Source: Thermoleophilia bacterium (GTDB lineage Bacteria > Actinomycetota > Thermoleophilia > Miltoncostaeales > Miltoncostaeaceae). Taken from it: a DNA stretch of 64,000 nt. Made by a program: the position numbers and the translations under genes. The notes beneath the pieces are model-generated. The model had not been told where the DNA came from. It made no database searches and worked only from the letters and a program-made list of their open reading frames with translations. The stretch lies in contig JADGPF010000071.1 of NCBI GenBank assembly GCA_017882585.1, positions 1 to 64,000 of the forward strand, given 5' to 3'. Shown piece after piece: positions 29,912 through 40,004 of this stretch; positions within the stretch are counted from its first letter, which is position 1; each line of letters opens with the position of its first letter.

Positions 29912-32900
29912 TTACTCGGTCGAGATGTTTGGATCTGCCTGCTGGGTGACCGGCGACAAGGCGATGAAGTGCTCGGCGGGGGCGGCGATGAGCTCATCGA
30001 GCCGTGCCGCGGCCTCCGGTTGCCCCGATTCCGCCAGCGCCGTTCGGTACTTGGTCAGCAGGTCGGCAACCTGCGTCTCGTCGGAGTCATCGAGCTCAAG
30101 CATCGTGACCTTGGCCGTCTTTGAGAGGCGGCGCCGGATCGCGCTGCTGTCGAGGTTCCACGCAGGGTTCTGGCGGCAGTAGATGACCCCGCCGGTCATT
30201 CCGGAGCAGATCCACGGACCCGGGTCCCCGAGGACGACGATACGACCGCCGGTCATGTACTCGAACGCGAAGCCCTTGCAGTTGGCGCGAGCTGCCAGCG
30301 AACCAATCCGGTCGTTGAGCGGCTCCCGCGGCTCGCCGCCGAGCACGACATCGGCGCCGGACATCCGGATGCATGCCCGGGCGTCGGTGTCGCCCTGGAC
30401 GAAAAACAGACCCCGCTGGGCTCCGTAGGCGAAGCTCTTGCCGACGTGCCCGCCGACCCACGCGCCCTTGGCGTTGCGGGCCTTCAGCACTTGGATTTCG
30501 CCGCCGAGCGCACACTTGCCCACGCCATCCTGCGCGCCGCCGAACACGCGCATGCGCACGCCGCCGATGTTGAACGCGCCCAGCCCCGAGCCGGCTGCGG
30601 CGCCCTTGGTGAACGCGAGATCGACCAATGGCTCGGCTCCGCTGGCGAGCTCCGCGTCGAGAAGGATGTTCGGATTGCCGCCGTGCTGGCCATTGGACCC
30701 GTTGGACCCGCCGAGCGCCCCGAAATTCCAACTGGTGTTCACGTGGGTGTGGGAGCGGGCAATCATGCCGGCGAGATCGGTGCCGAGGTTCCGGTCGGCG
30801 GCCGTTGCGGCCTCCTCCTCGACCGCGAGCGCCGAGCCCGCAGCCAGACGCTCCGCGGCCACTTCGGGCGCACGATGCGGTGGCGGCGGGTTGAATTCGC
30901 GGAAGAACCGCGCGTGGCCCTCGGGAGCGGTGATGACGCGCTCGCGGACCGGTGTCAGAAGCGACGACAGGTCCAGGCGCTCGTAGTGGGACACCTGCAC
31001 CAGATGATTGGCGTGTCCGACCAGGTCCTGGATGTCGGTCGCGCCCATCTCACCGGCGCGGGCCCGCATCGCGGCACCCATCTCGGTGAAGTAGCGCACC
31101 AAGGCCACGGTGGCGGACTCGTGCTCGCGCGGCTGGAACCGCTTCAGGCCGCGCTCCTGGGCCTCGTGTTGGTCTTCGATCTGCGTGGCGATGCCGACGT
31201 GGCACGTGTCCAACTGGCAGCCGCGGCAGATCGTGCAGCCGATGGCCACCATTGACGCGGTGCCGAACCCGAGCCGGTTTGCGCCAAGGCAAATCAGCTT
31301 GAGGGCGTCGTCGGCCGAGCGCAGCCCACCGTCGGCCCAGATCTCGACCCGATCTCGGATGCCGGCCTCGGTGAGCGCGTGATGGGCCAAGACCGTGCCG
31401 AGCTCACACGGCAGACCGGCGCGCCGCAGCGCGTGCTGACGCGCGGCACCGGTACCGCCGTCGAACCCCGATAGCGTGATCACATCGGCGCCGGCCTTGG
31501 CGATGCCGATGGCGATCGTGCCGATGCCGGGCACGACGGGGACCTTGACGATGACCTTGACGTGAGGGTTCGCGGTCTTGAGCTCGTCGATGAGCTGCGC
31601 GAGGTCCTCGATCGAATACAGGTCGTGGTTGTTGGAGGGGCTGATCAGGTCCGATCCGATCTGGGCATTGCGGGCCCGTGCGATCGCGGCCGTGACCTTC
31701 GAGCCTGGCAAGTGCCCGCCCTCGCCGGGCTTCGCGCCCTGACCGATCTTGATCTCCACCAGCTCGGACGAGTTGATCAACAGCGACGACACCCCGAAAC
31801 GTCCCGAGGCGATCTGCTGGCCGCGGTTCTTCGGGTACTGGCCGATCATGTCGGGAATCTCGCCGCCCTCGCCGTTGACCGACAGCATGTCGGCGCGCGC
31901 GCCCGCCTCGGCGTAGGCGCGGAACGCGATCTCGCTTTGAGAGCCGAAGCTCATCGAGCTGATCACGAACGGCAGTCCGTGTTCGCCAACGCGGCTGGAG
32001 ACCTGCTCGGCGGGGATCCGCTGGTCCTCCGGGGCGAGCTGCAGGCCGACAGCATGGCGCAGCGCCACCGGCTGGTCGCGCTCGAGCTGCTCGAGCGTCT
32101 CGGCGTATTCCTCGTACCCGCGCTCGGAGCTGGCGACGCGCGAGAGGGCCTTCCAGACCCTCGGGTACATGCGCGGGAGCTTGACCTTGGCATGGCTTTC
32201 CTCGCCGGCGCGAATCTTCTGCCCAAGTTGGGCGAGCTCCTCGAGCCCGTCGAACCCGAGGCCGCGACCCTCGCTCGCCACGAAGCCCGGCATGCCGATG
32301 ATTTCGAGCAGTTCCGGCTGGACACCGATCGCCGACATCAGTCGCGCGTAGCCGCGCAGCTCGTGGATCCCCAGCGTCGACAGGACCTTCTCGATGCCCT
32401 TCTGGAGCGCCTGGAGCAGGTTGGCGGCGGCGACCGCGGGCTCCGGGTTGGCCTGCACGGCGTATTCGAGCATCGCGTAGGGGATCAGCGCCTGGGCCCC
32501 GAGCCCGAGTGCGACCATGATGTCGTGGACGTTGCGGATGCCGGCCGACTGCAGCAGCAGGCTGACGTTGCGGCGAATCGAGTCGCCGTCGTCCTGGTAC
32601 TGCTCCCGCAGCGCCTTGTCGACGGCGGCGACCGCGAGCATTGGGTCGCACACGCGCGTCTCGGCGCTCGCACCCATGTCGTGGAGCGCCACGATCTCCG
32701 CTCCGCCCCGTACCGCCGCGACGGCCTGTTCGGAGATCTCGGCGATGCGCTCGCGCATCGTCGAGGACGCGGGATAGGCCAGGTCGAGCCGGACTGCGCG
32801 CTCCCGCCAGGCGGGCAACACGTCGTCCAGAAGCGCGACGCCCTGGCCCACGGCGACGCGACGCAACTCCGGCAACGACAGACCCAGCCCGGTGCGCAGT

Positions 32901-34579
32901 CCGCCGAGCAGAATTGGCATGCGCAGCTCGCAGCGTTGCGGCGGCTCGATCTCGACGCCCTGGATCGGCGGGCGCCGGCCGAGCACGACGCGGGTCGAGA
33001 AATGTTCAACCTCGCGCTCGCGATCGATGGCCGGGTTCGTGACGACCGCGACGGTCTCTTGGAGGTAGTCCGAGAGCGGCATCGGCACCGGCGTGAACGG
33101 GCCCAGCGGGCCGTCCCAGCCGAGCGATCCGACCGGCTCCGCGCCCCGTTCGGCGTGGAACTCGACCTGCTGCTTGTCCGACTCGATCCATGATGACGCG
33201 CCGAGCAGCGTGTTGAGATCGATTTCCGGCCCGTCGGTGCTCCCGTTGCCGTCGTCGGCCAGGACCGTCGGGTCGAGCCCCCCGGCCAGCCGCGCGCGCG
33301 TCTCGCCATGGGGTAGCGCGCCGCGCTCCTTGGCGCGCTCGTAGACCTGCTGCTGAACCTCGGGGTACTCGAGGGCGTGCGGGACCCCGTCGTCATCGAG
33401 GATGACGGCCATCTTCTCGCCGGGCCCGAGCGGTCGGGGGTCGCACACCAGGTTTGCGACCTCGATGATTCCGGGCTCGGAGGAGACCACGAACCACGCG
33501 TCGGTCTCGATCCACCACAGCGGGCGCAAACCCATCGCGTCGACGGCGAAGACCATCTCGTTTTGGGCACGCGTGGCGAGCGCGACCGGCCCTTGTGCGT
33601 ATGGTCCCAAGGCCTCGCGGTAGTGCACGTACAGGTCCTGGAGGTGGGCCGGCAGGCGGTGGACCTCGCCGAGGATCGGCGGCAGCACAAATTCGACTGC
33701 CTCGAGCAGCGAGAGACCCTTTTCGAACACCAAGCCCTCGAGCAGCCGGTTGAGGTCCTGGGAGTCGGAGCCCTCGTGGGTGATCGGCAGCCCGAGCTGC
33801 ATGCTCTGCTCGCGCAGCTGGGCGATCGTGTTGATCTCGCCGTTGTGGCCGAGCAGCGAAAACGGCTGCACACGCGAGAATGTCGGGTAGGTGTTCGTCG
33901 AGTAGCGGTTGTGGGCGATGATCCGCGACGCGGCGAAATCGTCCTCGGCGAACTCGGGATAGAACCTCGGGATGACCTCGGGCTGGCCCTGGACCTTGTA
34001 CACGGCGTCGTTGGCCGAGAACGAGGCCACGTGGCAGTCGATCTCCTGCTCAAACTGCACCATCGCCTCGTAGCAGTCCCGCGATGCGGCCCGTCCGCCC
34101 TCGCGGGCAAGGGCGGCGATCTGCCAAAACACCGGCGGCGTCTCGGCGGCGCGCGGGCCGAGCGCAGAGCGGTCCACGAGCCCTTCACCCGACCACAGCA
34201 GCTCGAAGCCGCCTGCGGCCAGGATCTGGTGTAGGCGCGCGACCTGATCGTGGGCCGTCCGCTCAGACTCGAAGAACACGTGCCCGACCACGAAACGTGG
34301 GCCGTCGACCACCGTCGGGTCGACGCCGTGCGCGGCCAGGCGGCGACTCCATTGCGCGCGCGGGATGTCGATCAGCAGTCCGCTTCCGTCGCCTTCACCG
34401 TCGACGCTGCCGGATCGGTGCACCATCATCTGGAGCCCCACCAGGGCGTGGTCGACCATTCGTCGGTCCGGCTTGCCGTCCCGAGTCACGAACGCGGCGA
34501 GCGCGCACGCATCGTGCTCGATCAGATCGGGCAACCCGTGCGGGGGCATGGCGGCAAACGGCGGCGGCGGTACTGTCAT
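29912..34579 (-). CDS. gltB: Glutamate synthase large subunit
   Basis: 1555 aa: HDACALAAF (class II GATase), ENRYSTNTYPTFSRVQPFSLLGHNGEINTI, CTICRGCQLDTCHVGIATQ, C-terminal GXGXG domain. Confidence 0.95.
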   Translation of the reverse strand: MTVPPPPFAAMPPHGLPDLIEHDACALAAFVTRDGKPDRRMVDHALVGLQMMVHRSGSVDGEGDGSGLLIDIPRAQWSRRLAAHGVDPTVVDGPRFVVGHVFFESERTAHDQVARLHQILAAGGFELLWSGEGLVDRSALGPRAAETPPVFWQIAALAREGGRAASRDCYEAMVQFEQEIDCHVASFSANDAVYKVQGQPEVIPRFYPEFAEDDFAASRIIAHNRYSTNTYPTFSRVQPFSLLGHNGEINTIAQLREQSMQLGLPITHEGSDSQDLNRLLEGLVFEKGLSLLEAVEFVLPPILGEVHRLPAHLQDLYVHYREALGPYAQGPVALATRAQNEMVFAVDAMGLRPLWWIETDAWFVVSSEPGIIEVANLVCDPRPLGPGEKMAVILDDDGVPHALEYPEVQQQVYERAKERGALPHGETRARLAGGLDPTVLADDGNGSTDGPEIDLNTLLGASSWIESDKQQVEFHAERGAEPVGSLGWDGPLGPFTPVPMPLSDYLQETVAVVTNPAIDREREVEHFSTRVVLGRRPPIQGVEIEPPQRCELRMPILLGGLRTGLGLSLPELRRVAVGQGVALLDDVLPAWRERAVRLDLAYPASSTMRERIAEISEQAVAAVRGGAEIVALHDMGASAETRVCDPMLAVAAVDKALREQYQDDGDSIRRNVSLLLQSAGIRNVHDIMVALGLGAQALIPYAMLEYAVQANPEPAVAAANLLQALQKGIEKVLSTLGIHELRGYARLMSAIGVQPELLEIIGMPGFVASEGRGLGFDGLEELAQLGQKIRAGEESHAKVKLPRMYPRVWKALSRVASSERGYEEYAETLEQLERDQPVALRHAVGLQLAPEDQRIPAEQVSSRVGEHGLPFVISSMSFGSQSEIAFRAYAEAGARADMLSVNGEGGEIPDMIGQYPKNRGQQIASGRFGVSSLLINSSELVEIKIGQGAKPGEGGHLPGSKVTAAIARARNAQIGSDLISPSNNHDLYSIEDLAQLIDELKTANPHVKVIVKVPVVPGIGTIAIGIAKAGADVITLSGFDGGTGAARQHALRRAGLPCELGTVLAHHALTEAGIRDRVEIWADGGLRSADDALKLICLGANRLGFGTASMVAIGCTICRGCQLDTCHVGIATQIEDQHEAQERGLKRFQPREHESATVALVRYFTEMGAAMRARAGEMGATDIQDLVGHANHLVQVSHYERLDLSSLLTPVRERVITAPEGHARFFREFNPPPPHRAPEVAAERLAAGSALAVEEEAATAADRNLGTDLAGMIARSHTHVNTSWNFGALGGSNGSNGQHGGNPNILLDAELASGAEPLVDLAFTKGAAAGSGLGAFNIGGVRMRVFGGAQDGVGKCALGGEIQVLKARNAKGAWVGGHVGKSFAYGAQRGLFFVQGDTDARACIRMSGADVVLGGEPREPLNDRIGSLAARANCKGFAFEYMTGGRIVVLGDPGPWICSGMTGGVIYCRQNPAWNLDSSAIRRRLSKTAKVTMLELDDSDETQVADLLTKYRTALAESGQPEAAARLDELIAAPAEHFIALSPVTQQADPNISTE

Positions 34580-34869
34580 ACGCGGCCTCTTGAATCTCGT
34601 GGTGTGTCCGTGGAATGAGCTGCGTGATCACCGCGCGCACGTTCAGGCGGCATGACGCATTGAAGGCCGATCGGCCGACGTCGTCAATCGCCGTGACCAG
34701 GTGGCAATCGGCGCAACCGCGCCGCACGGCCTGACCTGCCCACGGACCGCCAGTGTGGCGGGCAGAACACCCGCATCTGAGCTTACAGATCGCACGTCGG
34801 CACTTGGGCGTTGTGGTGCACCCAATTTCCGCTCGCTGACCGGGGATCCCGATACGATCCCGACCGCCC

Positions 34870-35748
34870 ATGAGTGACGCCACCGCGAGCGAGACGCAGT
34901 ACTGCTACCGCCACCCCGACCGGGAGACGCTGCTCAGTTGCTCGCAGTGCGAGCGGCCGATTTGTACCGCGTGCATGAACCCCGCGCCGGTGGGCATCCG
35001 CTGCCCGGATTGCGCCGGCAAGACCCGCTCTGGCGCCACGCAGGTCCAGCGCGGGCGTGCGGTGCGCGGGATCACACAATCGGGGCGCCGGTTCACCGTG
35101 ACGCTCACGCTGTTGATCGTCAACGTGCTGGTGTTTGTCGCGGAGCTGGCCCAGGGGGTCGGCATCTCCGGCGGCGGACCGTCGTCGATTATCACCCGCG
35201 GCGGGCTCTCCGGGCCATCGGTGGCCAGCGGCGAGACGTGGCGGTTGGTGACCTCGGCGTTTATCCACGAGAGCGTCCTGCATGTGGCGTTCAACATGTG
35301 GGTGCTGTGGGTCCTGGGGACGGCGTTCGAGAGTTACGTCGGCTCGCGCCGAATGGTGATCGTCTACGGGGTGAGCCTGCTGTGGGGCGCAGCCGGGGCG
35401 CTGCTGTTCTCGCCCGGGGCGCTCACGATCGGAGCGTCGGGCGCGATCTTCGGGCTCATGGGTGCCCTGGTGGTGATGTTCCGACAGCAGGGGATCGCGG
35501 TCATGCAAAGCGGGCTTGGCGTCCTGATCGTGTTGAACCTCGTGTTCACGCTGACGGTGCCCGGGGTGTCGATCGGTGGGCACATCGGGGGGCTGATCGG
35601 CGGCGTCCTGGCCGGCGCGGTGCTCTCGGGCTTTGGGCGCGGTCACATCGCCTACGGGAGGCTCAACCCCTCGGTCGCCGGTGGGATCCTCGGCCTGTGC
35701 GGTATCGCGATTGCGGTCTCGCTGCTGGCTGCCCATAGCGTCATCTGA
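34870..35748 (+). CDS. Rhomboid intramembrane serine protease with N-terminal B-box-like zinc finger
   Basis: YCYRHPDRETLLSCSQCERPICTACMNPAPVGIRCPDCAGK; HVAFNMWVLWVLG; GASGAIFGLMGAL; GHIGGLIGG. Confidence 0.9.
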   Translation: MSDATASETQYCYRHPDRETLLSCSQCERPICTACMNPAPVGIRCPDCAGKTRSGATQVQRGRAVRGITQSGRRFTVTLTLLIVNVLVFVAELAQGVGISGGGPSSIITRGGLSGPSVASGETWRLVTSAFIHESVLHVAFNMWVLWVLGTAFESYVGSRRMVIVYGVSLLWGAAGALLFSPGALTIGASGAIFGLMGALVVMFRQQGIAVMQSGLGVLIVLNLVFTLTVPGVSIGGHIGGLIGGVLAGAVLSGFGRGHIAYGRLNPSVAGGILGLCGIAIAVSLLAAHSVI

Positions 35749-36359
35749 CGCCCATCCTGGGGTCGCCGCCGACGCCCTGCGAAGGCCGAGACGCGGCCCC
35801 GTGAGCGACGACTGTTCGGGATCGGCCGCCGACGCAATCGGGGACGGGTCTGCGACCCGCCACCATCGCGGGGGGACCTTCGGGCTCCTCGTGCTCGTCG
35901 GCGCGGAACCGGCGGCGGGGCCGGCCCGTCGCCAGGCGTCGATGGCGCACGGGCGGTTCCGGATGATCGAGCCGATGACCATCCGGCATTCCGACCAGCT
36001 TGAGCCCCGGGAGCTGGGAGCGGCGCCCAGGTTTCTGTCGAGTCATGTGTCGGTGGTGCTCGACCAGCTCGAGCACCAGGCCCTGGCCGCGCGCGATGCC
36101 CATCCCCAACGACGGGCGAGCGCGTCTGATCGAGATGATTCTGACCGGCGGGAGCGGGATGCGTGCCTGGTCGCGCTAACGGGCTCGGTCCCAAATCGCC
36201 TGACCGAGCCGGGACCGCGGAACGGCTGCTGCGCCGTCGCGGCGCTGCAACACCTGCGCCCATCCGCACCGTGGCCGATCGCACCGATCTGCACGACGGT
36301 GTACAACTAGACACACGCACCGCATGACGCGGTGGAGCGTGCGGCTGGTCGGTCCGGGG

Positions 36360-36377
36360 CGCGATCGCACGATCGCG
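36360..36377. promoter_or_regulatory. Perfect inverted repeat CGCGATCG-CA-CGATCGCG, candidate operator
   Basis: 8-2-8 palindrome ~100 bp upstream of RodZ-like HTH gene. Confidence 0.4.
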
Positions 36378-36476
36378 GGTCGTCGCGTTGCACGGTGATG
36401 CCCCAACAATGTGCCATGCAGCCTGACGGGAACACGGCCGTTTCCCGCATCGGGCCAACAGGACGCGACGGATCGC

Positions 36477-37280
36477 ATGATCGATATTGGGACCACACTT
36501 CGTGACGCGCGCAAGCGGCAAGGCCTCGAGCTTCCGGAATGTGAGCTCCAGACCCGCATCCGCACGCGCTATCTCATTGCGCTGGAAGAGGAGCGGTTCG
36601 ACGTGTTGCCGGAGCCGGCCTACGCGCGTGGCTTCCTGCGCAGCTATGCGACGTTCCTGGGCATCGACGCGCGCGTGCTGGTGGAGGAGTTCGACGACCG
36701 CATGGGCGGTCCGCCCGGCGGCGGCGAGCCGCCGATCCCGCCGAGTGATCCGCCGCGACGGCGTTTGCCATTGCCCGGTGCCGCGGTCCGAAAGCGCGGC
36801 GGTATGCGCAACAAGGGCGCGATCGCGTGGCTGGTGGTCGGCGTGTTCGGCGCCCTGCTGGTTGCCCTGTGGGTCGGCGCGGCCTACCGAGAGCGCCCGT
36901 CGCCGATCACGACTGCGCCCGCCACGGCCCCGGCCGTGAGCTCGCCGGCAGCCGCGACGACGACCGCGCCCGCGACGGGGTTCTCGATCGCGGGCCTGCC
37001 GACGGGAGCGACGCAGGCCGCGCTGGTGCTACAGATGCAAGGTTCCCCGGGGACCGGAAGCCGGGTGACTGTCCGGGCTGGCACCGGGACGGGCAAGATG
37101 TTGTTCAGCCAGGAGATCCCGGCCGGCGCGACGCGTCAGATCGTCTCCAGCGGCAGCGTCTGGCTCACCTTCGACGCCTCGACCGGCGTCGGTCTGAACG
37201 TCAACGGCCGACCGGTCGAGATTCCCGGGGGCATCTCGCGACTGGTCATCGCGCCCAACGGCACGGTCCGCGGCAGCTAA
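36477..37280 (+). CDS. RodZ-like helix-turn-helix membrane protein
   Basis: IGTTLRDARKRQGLELPECELQTRIRTRYLIALEEERFDVLPEPAYARGFLRSYATFLGID; TM segment; DUF4115-like C-terminus. Confidence 0.88.
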   Translation: MIDIGTTLRDARKRQGLELPECELQTRIRTRYLIALEEERFDVLPEPAYARGFLRSYATFLGIDARVLVEEFDDRMGGPPGGGEPPIPPSDPPRRRLPLPGAAVRKRGGMRNKGAIAWLVVGVFGALLVALWVGAAYRERPSPITTAPATAPAVSSPAAATTTAPATGFSIAGLPTGATQAALVLQMQGSPGTGSRVTVRAGTGTGKMLFSQEIPAGATRQIVSSGSVWLTFDASTGVGLNVNGRPVEIPGGISRLVIAPNGTVRGS

Positions 37281-37302
37281 GCGCGCCGCGGCCGAGGCGA
37301 CG

Positions 37303-38346
37303 TCAGGCGTCGAGCGGCAGACGGTGGGCGGACTCGACCAGCGCGACCGCCAGGTCGATCGCCGCCTGAATGTCGGCGGGGTGGCACACCTCGATTGAGG
37401 AGTGTCCGTAGCGCGTCGGGATCGAGATGCATCCGGCCACGGAGCCGACGCCGGCGAGCTGGAGGGACTGGGTGTCGGTGCCCCCCTTATCCGAGACGTG
37501 GAACTGGTGAGGGATGTCCCGCTCGATCGCCAGTTCCTCGAGAAACGCCACGAGCCGATGTGAGCCGATCGCGCTCGCGTCCATGATGCGTATCGCGGCG
37601 CCGCTGCCGAGCGTGGTTCCGCCCGCCGGGTTCTGGCCCGGTCCGTCGGTCGACGGGCAGGTGTCGATCGCGACGCCGATCGCCGGTACTTGGCGGGTGG
37701 CCGCGACGCGCGCACCGCGCAAGCCGACTTCCTCCTGGACGGTCGCCGTCGCGAGCACGTGCACCGGCGACGGCGCCGCTGCGCGCATCGCCTCGAGGAG
37801 GACGAACACACCGACGCGGTCGTCGAGCGCCTTTCCGCTGACCAGGTCGCCCAGCGGTGCAAAGGTGCGCGTACGCGTCACGACATCGCCCGGACGCACG
37901 AATTCGCGCACGCGATCGGCGGGAAGGCCGAGGTCGATGCGCAGGTCCTCGAGCTTCGGTGCGCGGTTGCGGTCCTCGACACTCAAGGTGTGCACCGGCG
38001 GGACGCCGACCATCCCCTCGATGACCTCGCGTCCGTGGACGACGACGCGCTGGCTGACCAGCGTCCGTGCATCCCAGCCGCCGAGCGGGATCACCCGCAG
38101 GTAGCCGGAGTCCTCGATCGAGGTCACCATCAGACCGATCTCGTCCATGTGGGCGGCGAGCATCACGCGCACGGGGTCGCCGGCAACATCCGTTGGCTCA
38201 CGGATCCCGCACAGCCCGCCCAGAGGGTCAACCTCGATCTGCTGGACTGACGGGGCCAGTTCGCGTCGCACGATGGCCGCAATGTCGTCTTCGCGGCCGG
38301 AGGTGCCGTGGGCGTTGGAGAGCTCGGCGAGCAGGTCGATGCGCAT
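37303..38346 (-). CDS. M42 family aminopeptidase
   Basis: LLAELSNAHGTSGREDDIAAIVRREL; MLAAHMDEIGLMV; VQEEVGLRGARVAA; HSSIEVCHPADIQ. Confidence 0.9.
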   Translation of the reverse strand: MRIDLLAELSNAHGTSGREDDIAAIVRRELAPSVQQIEVDPLGGLCGIREPTDVAGDPVRVMLAAHMDEIGLMVTSIEDSGYLRVIPLGGWDARTLVSQRVVVHGREVIEGMVGVPPVHTLSVEDRNRAPKLEDLRIDLGLPADRVREFVRPGDVVTRTRTFAPLGDLVSGKALDDRVGVFVLLEAMRAAAPSPVHVLATATVQEEVGLRGARVAATRQVPAIGVAIDTCPSTDGPGQNPAGGTTLGSGAAIRIMDASAIGSHRLVAFLEELAIERDIPHQFHVSDKGGTDTQSLQLAGVGSVAGCISIPTRYGHSSIEVCHPADIQAAIDLAVALVESAHRLPLDA

Positions 38347-38445
38347 GGCCCGCAGCCTACCGGCGACGTCCGGCGCGGGTGGCCCCAGGCGGCTCGGAGG
38401 GTGCGCGGGACCCGTCGGCAGACTGCGCCGACAGTGCGCGTTCAG

Positions 38446-39225
38446 CTAATCGTTGCCCAGCCGCGACAGGCCGTACAGCGCGAACGACCCGAAGACGGCC
38501 ATCAGCACGGCGATCGACGCGATCGCGGCCCAGAGCCCCGCCCACGTCATGGTCTGGAACTCCGCCGTGCGCGAAAACTCGAGGATCCGCGTGACCGGGT
38601 TCCAGTCGGACACCGTGCGCAGCCAGCCGGTCTGCAGGTCGCGCGGCGCGTACGCCACCGACGTAAAGACCAAGATGAACACCACCAGTTGCATCATCGG
38701 GGCGGCCTGGACCGTGCGCGCCCGCAGCGCGACGCCCATCGACCAGCAGGCCGTCGCCATGGCGAAGCTCGCGGCCATCACATAGATGCCGATGGTGCCA
38801 AGCAGCCCCGGTGGCGGGAGCTGGCCGATCCACGCGGCAAGCATCACGACCGTGGTCGTGAACAGGCTACGCATCGCGGCGGCGGTGAACGGACCCGCCA
38901 CGAGCGACATGCGCGGTGCCGGACTCGAGATCAGGCGGTCGACGAAACCGCCCTCGATGTCCCGGGCCAGGGTCATCCCGGCATTGATCCCGGCAAACCC
39001 GGCACCCATGATCGTCGCGAACGGCAGCGTGAAGGCGAGGTAGCTGCTGGTGCCGATCGGCACCGCCGAGATGCCGTGAAATGCGCCCGACGTCGCCACG
39101 AGGATGAACAGGGGCATGACCAGCGACGGAATGAATACCGCCGGCATCCGGCGCACCAGGATCAATGCCCGCCAGGCGAGCATGCCCGACACCGACACGG
39201 TGCGGCTGAAGGTGGAGGCGCTCAT
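38446..39225 (-). CDS. ABC-2 type transporter permease
   Basis: TM pattern, GMTLARDIEGGFVDRLISSPAPR; YAPRDLQTGWLRTVSDWNPVTRILE. Confidence 0.85.
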   Translation of the reverse strand: MSASTFSRTVSVSGMLAWRALILVRRMPAVFIPSLVMPLFILVATSGAFHGISAVPIGTSSYLAFTLPFATIMGAGFAGINAGMTLARDIEGGFVDRLISSPAPRMSLVAGPFTAAAMRSLFTTTVVMLAAWIGQLPPPGLLGTIGIYVMAASFAMATACWSMGVALRARTVQAAPMMQLVVFILVFTSVAYAPRDLQTGWLRTVSDWNPVTRILEFSRTAEFQTMTWAGLWAAIASIAVLMAVFGSFALYGLSRLGND

Positions 39226-40004
39226 GAGTCGCCCTCGAGCCGCCGTCGCAGGTTGATGGCACTGCCGCCGACAGTGAGCACGCCCAGGACGAGGATGATC
39301 GCAAGCGAGGTGCCGGCCGCCTGCCAGTCCACGCCGTGGATCACCTGGACGCGCATGCCCTCGACCAGATGCGAGATCGGGTTGATATCGGCGACGATCT
39401 TGAACCAGCCGGTCATCGTCTCCCGCGGGAAGAATGTCGACGAGAAGAACATCAGGGCGAAAAACAGCGGGAACATGCCCTGCACGGCCTCCGCGGAGCC
39501 GGTCCGAAGCGCGAGCAGCACGCCCAGGCCGCCGATCGGAATCGCCAAGAGTGCGGCCAGGACGATGACGATCAGGGCGCCCACCACGCCGCCTTGCACG
39601 GTCGCGCCGAAGATCACGGCGATCAGCAAGAAGAACGTCGCCTGGCCCGCGGCGAGCACGACGCTTGCGCACAGGCGGCTCACCAAGATCGCCGATCGGG
39701 ATGCCGGCGACGATGCGAGCCGGTCGAAGAACCCGCCCTCGATGTCACCGGCGAAGAACGCGCCGGCGCCGACGGCCGAGATCAGCACGCCCTGGACGAT
39801 GGCGCCGGTGACGGCGAAGCTCAGAAACCCGTCGACGTGAGGGAATCCGGGGATGAAGCTCACCGAGCGGCCGAACGACGCGGTAAAGATCGCCATCAAT
39901 ACGAGCGGGAAGAACAGCGACGGGAACCACGCCTGCGGGAACCGGAACGTCGAATTGATCGACCGCCGCGCCAGCGCCACGGTTTGGCGGATTGCGGGAT
40001 TCAC
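39222..40004 (-). CDS. ABC-2 type transporter permease
   Basis: FFAGDIEGGFFDRLASSPASRSAIL; FFPRETMTGWFKIVADINPISHLVEGMR. Confidence 0.85.
   Translation of the reverse strand: MNPAIRQTVALARRSINSTFRFPQAWFPSLFFPLVLMAIFTASFGRSVSFIPGFPHVDGFLSFAVTGAIVQGVLISAVGAGAFFAGDIEGGFFDRLASSPASRSAILVSRLCASVVLAAGQATFFLLIAVIFGATVQGGVVGALIVIVLAALLAIPIGGLGVLLALRTGSAEAVQGMFPLFFALMFFSSTFFPRETMTGWFKIVADINPISHLVEGMRVQVIHGVDWQAAGTSLAIILVLGVLTVGGSAINLRRRLEGDS

Noticed and set aside
31562-33193. 543-aa plus ORF
   Set aside because: Shadow of gltB; no recognisable motifs
35633-36310. Plus ORF of 225 aa in the rhomboid-RodZ gap
   Set aside because: Starts inside the rhomboid gene in another frame, low complexity, no Shine-Dalgarno or family signal
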